From positions 243,883-307,882 of the forward strand of contig CAWCWA010000010.1 in assembly GCA_963799085.1 (NCBI GenBank): 64,000 bases of DNA, given 5' to 3'. Under the pieces are notes generated by a model. The model had not been told where the DNA came from, searched no databases, and saw nothing but the letters and a program-made list of their open reading frames with translations. Of this stretch, positions 52,512 to 62,090 are shown in pieces; positions within the stretch are counted from its first letter, which is position 1, and every line of letters begins with the position of its first letter. Made by a program: the position numbers and the translations under genes. The stretch is from AP-15 sp963799085. Its GTDB lineage: Bacteria; Pseudomonadota; Alphaproteobacteria; ATCC43930; CGMCC-115725.

Positions 52512-53141
52512 AGATTAATCAAATTCGCGCGGATCAGTTTGGGGTAATCAATTCGCTGGCGCACCCAATTCACGGATGAATTTTTGGGGTGACTATGATA
52601 TAAACGATTTGGGTGGCAGCCGCCGCTGACCCGACCTACGTTATCCCGTTCATGCTAAGTACGGGGATAACGCCGACAGTGGGGAGATACAACCGCCCAG
52701 CGATATGAATAATATTCGTTCGCACAGTTGAACTCAATCAAGCAACGGTCTATACGAGAAGCGAGGCAGCGGATCGTTTCGCGCGACGGAAAAGGCCGCA
52801 GGGGCAATCGGCTTGCCGTTGGGACGAACTTCCGAACATCCCCAATTCGACGCCGCCATCCGGATCGTCGCCTGAAAGCAATTCGCCGCCATTTGGGCAG
52901 TCTATACGCTCTTGGGCTGCCGAGTAAATTGGGGCCACGGGAAGCAGGAACTTCCCGTGGCCCTTTCGGCGAGGGTGACTTCCTCGCCTGTCTCCAACCC
53001 GGTCCTCGTGAAGGGCCAACCGAGAGGAGGTGTTGCTTAGTGCGCAAAGACCGCGCGTTAAAACCATAGCGTATCAGGCCACGTCATCGCGTAGTCTCCG
53101 ATGGCGTGGCCGCCGTCGTCTGTGCCATTATATAAGCTGTT
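52512..53141. other. AT-richer stretch with no clear gene
   Basis: About 630 bases between IS remnants. An inverted repeat GTTATCCC...GGGATAAC (about 52640-52670) and a strong terminator (52932-52966) are visible. A 113-residue open frame (52728-53069) is basic, low in hydrophobic residues and runs through the terminator hairpin, so it is not called. Confidence 0.45.
52932..52966 (+). terminator. Strong hairpin terminator
   Basis: GGGCCACGGGAAG (52932-52944) pairs perfectly with CTTCCCGTGGCCC (52951-52963) around CAGGAA and is followed by TTT. It is probably left from a gene displaced by the IS insertions. Confidence 0.7.
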
Positions 53142-53342
53142 ATGGCCGATGGCGACCGATTAACTCTCCGGCAGGCTCTCAACGAAAACCGGCTGCCGGA
53201 GTTTATCACCCAAGCGGAGGCGGAAGGCATACCTGCCGCCGATCGCGAGGCATTCGACAAGATCGTACGCACCGCCGTCAAACCCGCAAGATCAACAGAT
53301 CGAACATCGCGTTCCCAAACTGCCGGTGATTTCGACCGATAG
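53142..53342 (+). CDS. Small protein with its 3' end replaced by IS1595
   Basis: 66 residues from ATG 53142: MADGDRLTLRQALNENRLPE, FITQAEAEGIPAADREAFDK and IVRTAVKPARSTDRTSRS. Small acidic proteins with this GRLxEFIxQxEAxG...ADRxxFD pattern are common in rhizobia and relatives, from memory, and have no known function. The last residues (QTAGDFDR) are read from the antisense of the IS1595 transposase end, so the original C-terminus is missing. Confidence 0.5.
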   Translation: MADGDRLTLRQALNENRLPEFITQAEAEGIPAADREAFDKIVRTAVKPARSTDRTSRSQTAGDFDR

Positions 53343-53760
53343 CAGAACTCGGCGAGGTAGGCGGGCATCCGCTTCTCGCTGACGTGAATGTGGGTGCTCC
53401 GCACGGACGCCTTGAACAGCCTTCAGAAGCCTTCAACGCTGTTCGTGTGGAACGTCTCGCCTGTCCGCCAGTCGTACCAGCTCCACTCTTTCGCACCATG
53501 CTTGACGGCGCCGTGCGTAAAGCCATCGCCGGTTAGTAAACCATAGCTGATCAGTTCATCGGTCGAGACGACCGCGCCCAGTTCGACATTCTGCAGCACC
53601 GCATTCCGCAGCGTGTCTTTGCGGATGTCCGGGATGACTTGGGCGACCATCCGGCCTTCGCGCTCTCTCAAGACCATGACGATCGTCTTGCCGGCAGCGC
53701 CGCGACCGCGCTTCCCCGGTCGCCGGCCGCCAACATATGCCTCGTCAATCTCGGATCATG
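53278..53760 (-). pseudogene. IS1595-family transposase fragment
   Basis: The readable core is EIDEAYVGGRRPGKRGRGAA, GKTIVMVLREREGRMVAQVI, ELGAVVSTDELISYGLLTGD and EWSWYDWRTGETFHTNSVEG, followed after frameshifts by THIHVSEKRMPAYLAEFCYR and NHRQFGNAMFDLLI. This is the DDE_Tnp_IS1595 (ISXO2-like) pattern. The zinc-ribbon N-terminus upstream of 53760 is absent and the C-terminal third is spread over three frames. Not functional. Confidence 0.8.
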
Positions 53761-53953
53761 CGCCGCGGGCAAGGGAAGCCAAACATCTACGAACTCAATC
53801 TCACCAACAAGAGAAAGGCGGCATGACCAGAAGTTCCAAATTGGCACGCTAATAATACTAAGAGGTATTAATACCCAAATAAAAATACTCAGAGGTTTAG
53901 CCCGAAAAATTCACTAAGCCTCATGAAGGGGCTGGCGGACGCGACGCAAGCCG

Positions 53954-54145
53954 TTGAATTCGTGTATGATTCTGTTGCTGAAGCAGTTTCAACACGGATG
54001 CAGGGAGTTCGCGCCCGCCATGATCGATCGTACAGGGATTCTTCGGGGGCTGCCAGCCGTCGCGGGCAAGCCGGTGCATGTCGGTTTCGATGGTGGCCGG
54101 ATGACCTCGGATGCCGGCATCTTGCTGCTGGCGGCGCTCGAGTGT
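53954..54145 (+). pseudogene. IS1380-family transposase, N-terminal fragment
   Basis: The frame reads MIDRTGILRGLPAVAGKPVH, VGFDGGRMTSDAGILLLAAL, the usual first 40 residues of IS1380 transposases (first catalytic Asp in VGFDGG). It breaks at about 54145 where IS1182-type sequence begins. The matching C-terminal part resumes, same strand, at about 56965, so this is one IS1380 element split by later insertions with roughly 150 codons missing. Confidence 0.75.
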
Positions 54146-55923
54146 CAACGCCGGAGAGAAGATGCATCGGCGGGCCGGAGTAAGAATGCATCACCGGGGG
54201 GCGCCGAGCAGCGCCACAGCAAACTCCGCTTTCCCGTTCGATTGATGAGCCTGCTTTCCCGTCCCGACCTGGGGACCGGTGGCCGCGGCGCGCCACGTCG
54301 GGGATGGGTTACGCTGCGAGGCTGGGCAAGAAAGTCGCGTAATCCTAATGCGAAACAGCGAGGCCCGGCGGTGGCGGCGGGAGGGATCGACGGGGAGCTT
54401 GTCCGATCGCACCGGCCACCCGATAAAGGGAGCAAGAAAGCGTTTAACAGCCAGTCGGAGCGACACAAGGGCAGCGCCATCCAGCGCTGCAAGCCAAGAA
54501 TACGCAGCACCCGGCTAAAATTATAACATAACGCCATCAAGCTCCATTCGCCGCGCACCTTGGCGAACCCGCGCACCAGGAAGTGGCGGTACCCGGCGCG
54601 GCATTTGAGCGTGCCAAATGGGTGCTCGGCCAAGGCCTTGCGGCGGCGCATCATGTCCTCGCCGGCAAGACGCATGCGGGCCCGGTGCCGTTCGGCCACG
54701 TCCTCATCAGCCCAGCGTTCGATCTCGCGCCGCGTGCCTTTGCCGGCCAGACAGCGCGGCCGCAGTGGGCATTCCCGGCACGCCGAGCGCCGACTGGCGT
54801 AGCGGATCGCCATCTTGCCGCTGGCCTGAGGCTTGCGGCCGCGCATCGGCCGCAACTGCGCGCCGCCTGGACAGTGGTAGAGGTCGGCCGCGGCCTCGTA
54901 GCGGAAGTCTGCGAGGCCGAACCGGCCCTGTGCTTTCAGCCTGTGGCTGCGATCGGGTGGCGGAACATAGACCGTAATCCCGGCATCCTCGCATCCCTTC
55001 AGCGTCGCGCCATTGTAGTAGCCGCTGTCGGCGACCACGGTCAGCGCGGCGCCGCCGAGGGCTTCTTTGGCCGCCGCCGCGATCGCTTGCAGCTGGCCGG
55101 TGTCGTTGCCGTCATTGACCACTTCGCTGGCGACGATCAGCTTGTTTTTGTCGTCGACAGCAATCTGCACATTGTAGCCAGCCACGATTTGCCCGTGCTT
55201 CGCGAGAAGCCGAGCGTCCGGGTCGGTACGCGAGAGCTGGCCGTCGCCGCTCTCTTGTAAATCGGCCAGATCGGCTTCCGACGCCGCCCGCCGCTCGCGC
55301 AAACCAGCCAGCCTCTGCGCCATCTCTTGACCCGAAGGCGCCGCCGCCGCTTCCTCCGCCTTGTCGTTGGCGTCCAGCGCTGCCGCGTATTCCGCGATAC
55401 TGCGGTCCAGCCTCGACATCTGCTCATCCAGCCGCTTCTTGGTCAGGATGCTCGCCTTGCTGGCGTCGCCGTGGAAGAATGCGCCATCGATCGCCAGCAA
55501 CGCGCCGCCCAACAAGTCCAGGCTGCGCGCCAGGCGCACAAACCCCCGGTTGGCAGCCTGCAACCCGGCCGCGTTGTTCTTGCGGAAATCGGCGATCGTG
55601 CGATAGCCGGGCGTCAATCCCCGCAGCAGCCACATCAGCTCGACATTGCGCCGCGCCTCGCGTTCCAGCCGGCGTGATGATCGCACCTGGTTGAGATAGC
55701 CGTACAGGTAGAGCTTTAAGAGATCGGCCGGATCATAAGGCGGCTGACCGGCGCCGCCGTCCGAACCGACATCGCAAAACGCCAGCCCGATCAGGTCGAG
55801 CGAGCCAACGTAGCCGTCAATCGCCCGCACCGGATTGTCCGCACCGACGTAATCCTCTAAACACGGCGGCAGCAGGCTTACCTGCTCGCGGTTGTGGCCG
55901 ATTTTGTAGGTGCGGTTCGCCAT
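54145..55923 (-). CDS. IS1182-family transposase
   Basis: ATG 55923 starts MANRTYKIGHNREQVSLLPP. The N-terminal DUF772-type domain includes PYDPADLLKLYLYGYLNQVR and RRNVELMWLLRGLTPGYRTI. The first Asp is in LLAIDGAFFHGDASKASILT, the second in LTVVADSGYYNGATLKGCED, and the Glu region is KALAEHPFGTLKCRAGYRHF. The core ends around SLMALCYNFSRVLRILGL. The frame then runs on about 100 codons to 54145 into sequence unlike the family, so the native stop is probably lost. There is a Cys pair in SACRECPLRPRC. It lies inside the split IS1380. Confidence 0.88.
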   Translation of the reverse strand: MANRTYKIGHNREQVSLLPPCLEDYVGADNPVRAIDGYVGSLDLIGLAFCDVGSDGGAGQPPYDPADLLKLYLYGYLNQVRSSRRLEREARRNVELMWLLRGLTPGYRTIADFRKNNAAGLQAANRGFVRLARSLDLLGGALLAIDGAFFHGDASKASILTKKRLDEQMSRLDRSIAEYAAALDANDKAEEAAAAPSGQEMAQRLAGLRERRAASEADLADLQESGDGQLSRTDPDARLLAKHGQIVAGYNVQIAVDDKNKLIVASEVVNDGNDTGQLQAIAAAAKEALGGAALTVVADSGYYNGATLKGCEDAGITVYVPPPDRSHRLKAQGRFGLADFRYEAAADLYHCPGGAQLRPMRGRKPQASGKMAIRYASRRSACRECPLRPRCLAGKGTRREIERWADEDVAERHRARMRLAGEDMMRRRKALAEHPFGTLKCRAGYRHFLVRGFAKVRGEWSLMALCYNFSRVLRILGLQRWMALPLCRSDWLLNAFLLPLSGGRCDRTSSPSIPPAATAGPRCFALGLRDFLAQPRSVTHPRRGAPRPPVPRSGRESRLINRTGKRSLLWRCSAPPGDAFLLRPADASSLRR

Positions 55924-56076
55924 GCCACAAATTGTATACCCAACCGCCGGCAAGAACTGACGATTTCTGCCCAGCCTCGTAGCCACGCGCACCCCGGACT
56001 TGATCCGGGGGAGCATGGCGAGCACCGGACCTTCCCCGCAGTGAGCACCGGTGGCAGGCTGAGCGCCAGCGGGTCG

Positions 56077-56835
56077 TTATGTCCGACGCTGTCGCTGCCG
56101 GCTCTGCTTGAGGCGATAGCTGTCGCCGTTCATTTCAAGGATGTGGACGTGGTGGGTCAGCCGGTCGAGCAGCGCGCCGGTCAGCCTCTCGGACCCGAAC
56201 ACGGTCGTCCATTCGTCGAACGGCAGGTTGGACGTCACGATGGTGGAGCCGCGTTCGTAACGCTGGCTGAAGACCTCGAACAAGAGCTCGGCGCCGGTCG
56301 TCGACAGCGGCACATAGCCGAGCTCGTCGATGATCAACAGCTTGTAGGCCGCCAGTTGGCGCTGTAGGCGGAGCAGTCGCTTCTCGTCCCGCGCCTCGAT
56401 CAGCTCGTGGACCATGGCGGCGGCGGTTGTGAAGCCGACCGACAAGCCCTTCTGGCAGGCTGCCAGCCCCAATCCAAGGGCAATGTGACGCTTCCCGGTG
56501 CCGCTGTTACCGACCGCGATGACGTTCTCTCGGCGAGCAATGTATTCACAGCGGGCGAGCTCGAGAACCAATGTCTTATTGAGCGAGGGGATCGCCGTGA
56601 GGTCGAAACTGTCGAGGCTTTTCGCTGTCGGGAACCGTGCCTCCTTGATGCGGCGCTCGACCATCCGGCATTCCCGCTCGATCAGCTCGAGTTCGGCCAG
56701 GCGCAGCAAATAGCGGGGATGGTCGACGCCCTCGGCGGCGCATTGCTGGGCGAGCTTGTCGTATTCGCGCAAGAAGGTCGGCAGCTTGAGCGCCTTGAGG
56801 TGATGGGCGAGCAGCAGCTGCGGCGTATCGCTCAT
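56077..56835 (-). CDS. istB: IS21 helper ATPase IstB with an altered Walker A
   Basis: 252 residues from ATG 56835 (MSDTPQLLLAHHLKALKLPT). AAA+ features: ARRENVIAVGNSGTGKRHIA, where the family normally has GPSGTGKTH; so P became N and the Mg-coordinating Thr became Arg. Then YKLLIIDELGYVPLSTTGAE (Walker B) and GSTIVTSNLPFDEWTTVFGS (sensor). It ends RLKQSRQRQRRT. The open frame is intact but the GKT-to-GKR change should abolish nucleotide binding. Its istA partner survives only as a short 3' piece. Confidence 0.87.
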   Translation of the reverse strand: MSDTPQLLLAHHLKALKLPTFLREYDKLAQQCAAEGVDHPRYLLRLAELELIERECRMVERRIKEARFPTAKSLDSFDLTAIPSLNKTLVLELARCEYIARRENVIAVGNSGTGKRHIALGLGLAACQKGLSVGFTTAAAMVHELIEARDEKRLLRLQRQLAAYKLLIIDELGYVPLSTTGAELLFEVFSQRYERGSTIVTSNLPFDEWTTVFGSERLTGALLDRLTHHVHILEMNGDSYRLKQSRQRQRRT

Positions 56836-56945
56836 GGCGCCCCGGCGAGCAGGTCGCGATAGGCCTTGGCCGAGGTCATCGCCACCCTTGCCCGCGGCAG
56901 GTAGGGATAGACCGTCAGGTAGGGATAGACCGTCAGGTCGAGCCG
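56832..56945 (-). pseudogene. istA: IS21 istA, 3' end fragment
   Basis: The frame reads LTVYPYLPRARVAMTSAKAY, RDLLAGAP with TGA overlapping the istB ATG, which matches the usual IstA C-terminus. Within it an 18-base unit encoding LTVYPY is present twice in tandem. Upstream of about 56945 the sequence changes to IS1380, so the rest of istA is gone. Confidence 0.7.
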
Positions 56946-56964
56946 CGGCGGCCGGCGCTCGATC

Positions 56965-57571
56965 CGGCACAGCACTGGCCTGGTGCGAGCGCAACCGCGG
57001 CGGCTACATCTTCGGTCTCGCCGGTAACCGCGTGCTGCTCGACACGGTCTGTCATCTCGCCCAGGACGCCGCCATGGGACGGCTGGCCGGCGAGGCCGAG
57101 AAGGTCCGGCGCTATGCCGAGTTCCGCTATGCCGCCAAGAGCTGGAACAAGGTCGAGCGCCGCGTCGTCGCCCGCGTCGAGGCCGGGCCGCAGGGCGCCG
57201 ACAGCCGCTTCATCGTCACCAACCTGCCCAAGGCGCTCCACGAGAAGGTCTATTGCGCGCGCGGCCAGGCCGAGAACAACCAGCGGCATCTCGCCTCCGA
57301 TCGCATCTCGTGCACCAAGGCCACCGCCAACCAGTTCCGCCTGCTCATCCACACCGCCGCGTACTGGCTGCTTCTCACCCTGCGCGGCCTGGCGCCCCGC
57401 ACATCCTTCTGGCGGGACGCCCAGTTCGACACCATCCGGCTCGGCCTTATCAAGATCGCCGGACGCGTCACCGAGATGGTCACCCGCATCAAGATCGCCC
57501 TGCCGATCGCCTACCCCGATCAGACCGGCTTCACCACCCTCGCAGGCCGCATCGCCGCGCTGCCGCCGTAA
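56965..57571 (+). pseudogene. IS1380-family transposase, C-terminal fragment
   Basis: The readable part starts LAWCERNRGGYIFGLAGNRV and continues LLDTVCHLAQDAAMGRLAGE, RFIVTNLPKALHEKVYCARG, QAENNQRHLASDRISCTKAT (Glu) and FRLLIHTAAYWLLLTLRGLA, ending IAALPP at 57571. It is the second half of the IS1380 transposase whose first half is at 53954. The element's right end, about 57570-57720, includes CCTCATGAATGATCCGGGCTAG-like sequence. Confidence 0.8.
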
Positions 57572-57912
57572 CCGGCGGGGCAGCGTGCCCCAAAAGCGAA
57601 CCCTTCAGCACAACCCCAAACCCGCCTGCCAAGCGTCCCCGACGCCACCCAAAACCACGCCGCTATCGCGCCCTCATGCCGACCGACGAGGCACCTCATG
57701 AATGATCCGGGCTAGCCCAGGCTTATAAAGGTTCATACAGCTCAAATCCCAACACTTACGAGCCCTCGCAAGCTACGATGCTACACGCTACTCACAATAG
57801 CGAAGCCCCGAGGACGAGCCCCCGAGGCCAAAAGCCGGACCCGGCATAAGGTGTCCGTCAGTGCCAAATCGGTGCCGTAAGGAACCATGGTGGGGCTAAG
57901 TATTTGAAAGGG
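57572..57912. other. IS1380 end and intergenic DNA before tRNA-Phe
   Basis: About 340 bases. The first 150 look like the non-coding end of IS1380. The rest, down to the 3' end of tRNA-Phe, holds no gene. An imperfect hairpin (GCCCCGAGG...CCCCGAGGC) near 57805-57830 is the only structure noted. Confidence 0.4.
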
Positions 57913-57988
<76 letters not shown>

Positions 57989-58057
57989 GCACCGGCGAGC
58001 GGCGCTTATAAAAGAGATCGGGTCGGCCTGTCCAGCACGTCGGGCAGTGCGCTCCGG

Positions 58058-59156
58058 TCAGTCGAAGACGATGAGGCCGCGCGCCACCTCGCCCGCCAGC
58101 ATCAGCCGGAAGCCTTCGTTGATCTCGTCGAAGCGGTAGGTGCGGCTGATCAGATCATCGAGGTTGATCTTCTTCTGCATGTCGAGATCGGCGAGGATCG
58201 GGAAATCGATGCTCGGCCGCACCGACCCGTAATTAGGTGCCGCTGATCACCTTTTCGCCATAGACGAGTTGCGACGGGTTGATCGGCGCCCGCGTCGAAA
58301 ACGCCGGAATTCCGACCAGCACGGCGTGGCCGCCAGGGGCGACGGCGTCGACGGCCTGCAATGCCGTCGCCTCGCCGCCGATCGCGTCGAAGGCGGTGTC
58401 GACGCCGAGGCCCTGAGTCAGCTCGCGCACTTTGCTGAGGACATCCTCCCGGGCGGCGTTGACCGTGTGCGTGGCGCCAAAGGATTTGGCGTAGGCGAGC
58501 TTGTTGTCGCGCAGATCGCAGGCAATGACCGGGCTGGCGCCGGCGAGCCTGGCGCCCTGGACGACATTGAGCCCGACCCCGCCGCAGCCGATGACCAGCA
58601 CGCTCGAGCCCGCCGCGACGCGCGCGTGACGCACGACGGCGCCAATGCCGGTGGCCACACTGCAGCCGATGATCGCGGCGTGCGTGAAGGGCAGATCGTC
58701 GCGGATCTTGACGACCTGCTCCGCCGGGCACACGACCTCCTCGGAAAACGTGCCGATCCGCGCCATCTGGTTGACGGGCTCGCCGTTGAGCCTGACCCGC
58801 GCGGTGCCGTCATGCATCAGCCAGCGCGGCGTGTCGTTATGGCCGATGCACAGCACCGTCTGGCCCGAGGCGCAATAGCGGCAACGGCCGCAATGCGGGC
58901 GAAACGAAAAGATCACGTGGTCGCCGGGCTTGACGCCGGTGACACCCGGACCGTTCTCGACGACGATCCCGGCCGCCTCATGGCCGAGCACCATTGGCAA
59001 GGGCAGCGGCCAGTCGCCGTTGATGATGTGCCAATCGCTCATGCACACGCCGGCGGCCTTGACCTCGACGCGCACCTCGCCGGCCTTTGGCGGTTCCTGG
59101 TCGAGATCGAGAAGCTGCAAAGGGGTGTTGATCTCGGTCAGGACTGCCGCGCGCAT
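58058..59156 (-). pseudogene. Zinc-dependent alcohol dehydrogenase, one frameshift near the 3' end
   Basis: ATG 59156, after GAGGAGGAAAC, starts MRAAVLTEINTPLQLLDLDQ. Catalytic zinc: Cys in KAAGVCMSDWH and GHEAAG. Structural zinc: CGRCRYCASGQTVLC with four Cys. NAD site: VLVIGCGGVGLNVVQGARLA. At 58231 one extra A turns TATTAC into TAATTAC and creates a stop after KVISGT. The next frame gives YGSVRPSIDFPILADLDMQK, KINLDDLISRTYRFDEINEG and RGLIVFD with TGA 58058-58060, a normal class III-like C-terminus. Probable length 365. It is adjacent to tRNA-Phe and recA; the indel may be a sequence error. Confidence 0.87.
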
Positions 59157-59184
59157 GGGTTTCCTCCTCGCTGTCAATCGCCGG

Positions 59185-60252
59185 CTACTCGTCGGCTGCC
59201 GCCTCGCCGGGTGCCGCCATCATCGCCTCTGCGACGAGGCCGGCATTGGCGCGGATCGCCCGCTCGATCGTCTCGCCCGTGTCGCCGTGCTCCTTCAGAT
59301 AGGCCTTGGCGTTTTCCCGGCCCTGGCCGATGCGCTGACCCTCATAGGAGAACCACGAGCCCGATTTCTCGACGACACCGGCCTGGACGCCGAGATCGAT
59401 CAACTCGCCGCGCTTCGAGATGCCTTCGCCATACATGATATCGAAATCGACGACCTTGAACGGCGGCGCCATCTTGTTCTTGACGACCTTGACGCGGGTC
59501 TGGTTGCCGATCACCTGGTCGCGCTCCTTGATGGCGCCGATGCGGCGGATGTCGAGCCGCACCGAGGCGTAGAATTTGAGCGCGTGGCCGCCCGTCGTCG
59601 TCTCCGGATTGCCGAACATGACGCCGATCTTCATGCGGATCTGGTTGATGAAGATGACCATCGCCCGCGACCGCGAGATCGAGCCGGTGAGTTTGCGCAG
59701 CGCCTGGCTCATCAGCCGGGCGTGAAGGCCCATATGACTGTCGCCCATTTCGCCTTCGAGTTCGGCGCGCGGCACGAGGGCTGCGACCGAATCGACGACG
59801 AGCACGTCGATCGCCCCGGAGCGCACCAGCGTGTCGGCGATTTCGAGCGCCTGTTCGCCGGCGTCGGGCTGTGAGATCAAGAGATCATCGACGTTGACCC
59901 CGAGCCTTTTGGCGTAGGCGGGGTCGAGCGCGTGTTCGGCGTCGATAAAGGCGCAGGTGCCGCCGGCGCGTTGCGCTTCGGCGATGACGTGCAGCGCCAG
60001 CGTGGTCTTGCCCGAGCTTTCCGGGCCGTAGATTTCGACGATGCGGCCGCGCGGGAGCCCGCCGATGCCGAGCGCTATGTCGAGGCCGAGCGAGCCGGTG
60101 GAAATGACCTCGCTGTCGGTTGCGGCTTCGCGCGAGCCGAGCTTCATGATCGAACCCTTGCCGAAGGCGCGTTCGATCTGGCCGAGCGCCGCGTCCAAAG
60201 CCCGCTGTCTGTCCATCGCTTCCTTGTCCAAAAGGCGCAATGCGGTCTGCAT
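59185..60252 (-). CDS. recA: Recombinase RecA
   Basis: 355 residues from ATG 60252 (MQTALRLLDKEAMDRQRALD). It drives homologous pairing and LexA cleavage in the SOS response. Walker A IVEIYGPESSGKTTLALHVI, Walker B DVLVVDSVAALVPRAELEGE, loop L1 GEMGDSHMGLHARLMSQALR, loop L2 INQIRMKIGVMFGNPETTTG, and the C-terminal LNT-like region ending APGEAAADE are complete. Length is normal. A LexA-like box lies 63-77 bases upstream. It follows cckA on the same strand, an arrangement I recall from related alphaproteobacteria. Confidence 0.97.
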   Translation of the reverse strand: MQTALRLLDKEAMDRQRALDAALGQIERAFGKGSIMKLGSREAATDSEVISTGSLGLDIALGIGGLPRGRIVEIYGPESSGKTTLALHVIAEAQRAGGTCAFIDAEHALDPAYAKRLGVNVDDLLISQPDAGEQALEIADTLVRSGAIDVLVVDSVAALVPRAELEGEMGDSHMGLHARLMSQALRKLTGSISRSRAMVIFINQIRMKIGVMFGNPETTTGGHALKFYASVRLDIRRIGAIKERDQVIGNQTRVKVVKNKMAPPFKVVDFDIMYGEGISKRGELIDLGVQAGVVEKSGSWFSYEGQRIGQGRENAKAYLKEHGDTGETIERAIRANAGLVAEAMMAAPGEAAADE

Positions 60253-60314
60253 GACCCCTCTCCCTTATTTCATAGCCGGCGACGCGGTGCAAATGCCGGC
60301 GGGCGACGATGAGT

Positions 60315-60329
60315 GTACATGTTTTGTTC
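60315..60329. promoter_or_regulatory. LexA-type operator of recA
   Basis: GTAC-ATGTTTT-GTTC matches the alphaproteobacterial SOS box GTTC-N7-GTTC with one mismatch and lies 63 bases before the recA start. Confidence 0.6.
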
Positions 60330-60440
60330 CGTAATGCAACCGGCAAACAGGTAAGTCGGCCACCGAACGGGAGTGTGTTCAGCGCCCCGTCAATGGAGCG
60401 TCATTTATTGACCGTCTCGATGGTGGCGCGGAGAAGGCGT

Positions 60441-62090
60441 CTATGCCGGGACGCCGCTGATCACGTCTTTGACCTTGATCGTCAGGTGCTTGAGGCTGAA
60501 AGGTTTGGGCAGGAAATGGATGCCTTCGCCGCTGCCGAGGCGCTGGCGGAACAAATCCTCGGCATAGCCGGAGATGAAGATCACCTTGAGTTCGGGGTCG
60601 AGTTCGCGCATCTCGCGAACCAGTGTGGGCCCGTCCATCTGGGGCATCACGACATCGGTGATCAACAGATCGATCTTGCCGGCGTGCTCGCGCATCAGCG
60701 CCAGCGCTTCATCGCCTCCCTTGGCCTCGATCACCTGGTAGCCGCGGTTGCGCAATGCGCGCGCGCCGAAGGTCCTGACCGGATCATCGTCCTCGACCAG
60801 GAGGATCGTGCCCATTCCGGTCAGATCCGCAATCGAGACGGGTTCGCTGGCGTCGGCTTCGACAGTGGATTCGCCCGGCAACGGCTGATGGCGAGGCAGA
60901 CAGATCTCGAATGCGGTGCCCTGGCCGGGGACGCTGTCGACAAACACGAACCCGCCGGTTTGCTTGACGATGCCGTCGACCATCGAGAGGCCCAACCCGG
61001 TGCCGGAGCCCGCCTCCTTGGTCGAAAAGAATGGGTCGAAGATGCGAGCGAGGTGGTCCTTGGCGATGCCGACGCCGGTGTCGGCGACCTCGATGACGAT
61101 ATAATCGCCGGCTGGCATCACCTCGGGCCCGCGCCGCAGATCGGTGGGCTGATGCCGGTTCGCGGTCCGGATGCTCAAGGTCCCGCCCGCCGGCATCGCG
61201 TCGCGGGCATTGACGGCAAGGTTGATGATTACCTGTTCGAGTTGGCTTTCGTCGACCTTGACGAGACCGAGGTCGCGGCCGTGCTCCACCTTCAGTTCGA
61301 TATTCTCGCCGATCAGCCGGCGCAGCAGGTGCGACAGCTCGACCAAGACGTCGGTGATGTCGAGGACGCGCGGCTGCAATGTCTGCTGGCGCGCGAACGC
61401 CAACAGCTGGCGAACGAGGTTGGCGGCGCGATTTGCGTTCTGCTTGATCTGCATGATGTCGGCAAAAGCGGGGTCGCCCGGCCGGCAGCGCAACAGCAAC
61501 AGGTCGCAAAAGCCGATCATCGCGGTCAGCAGATTGTTGAAATCATGCGCCACGCCACCGGCAAGCTGGCCGACCGCCTGCATCTTCGCGGACTGCGCGA
61601 ACTGGATCTCGAGGCTCTTCTGGTCGGTGACGTCGATGAAATGAAGGGCCAGCAGGCCGCGGTCGGCCGCATCGCGGACTTCCTCGTCGAGCGGGCTGAG
61701 AAAGAGTACCATAATCCGCTCGCGCGGATGCGTGAGCCGGATTTCGATCGGATCGCGAGCCAGCCGCCGGCCCTCGCCGAACCCGATCCGCGCGGCAAAG
61801 TCGGCGCGATCCTCCGCTGCGAGAAACCCGCTCAGTTCGGCGCCGATCAGATCGGAGGGCGGCGCGCCGAAGAGATCGCCGAGTGCGTCGTTTGCCGCGG
61901 TGAAGCGACCCTCGCGATCGGCGAGGGCGATCCCGACCGGCGCATTGGCGAAGAGCCGCCGGAAATCATCGTCGCACCCGGTCGCTGTCGTAGCGGGCGG
62001 CGCATCCTTGACCGACCAAAGGCAGGATCCCTCGCGCCCGGCAAGCGGCGCCACCGAGACCAGCGCCGGCTCCGGCGCGCCATCACTGAG
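60441..62090 (-). pseudogene. cckA: CckA-type hybrid histidine kinase, 3' part after IS5 interruption
   Basis: From LSDGAPEPALVSVAPLAGRE the frame runs intact to VKDVISGVPA (stop 60441). Order: PAS domain (DDFRRLFANAPVGIALADRE), H box QLAGGVAHDFNNLLTAMIGF with the phospho-His, the ATPase (LEQVIINLAVNARDAMPAGG; VADTGVGIAKDHLARIFDPF; GTGLGLSMVDGIVKQTGG), then a receiver domain with the acceptor Asp in KIDLLITDVVMPQMDGPTLV. CckA phosphorylates ChpT and CtrA in the alphaproteobacterial cell-cycle relay. The N-terminal membrane and first PAS part is separated by the IS5 insertion at 62091-63008. A truncated soluble kinase could still be made from an internal start. Confidence 0.92.

Noticed and set aside
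52728..53069. 113-residue open frame as a gene
   Set aside because: Very basic, low-complexity translation with no ribosome binding site, running through a strong terminator hairpin.
57572..57912. Duplicated tRNA-Phe 3' end as an island attachment site
   Set aside because: I looked for a second copy of the tRNA-Phe 3' sequence elsewhere in the window and saw none; the other end, if any, lies outside.
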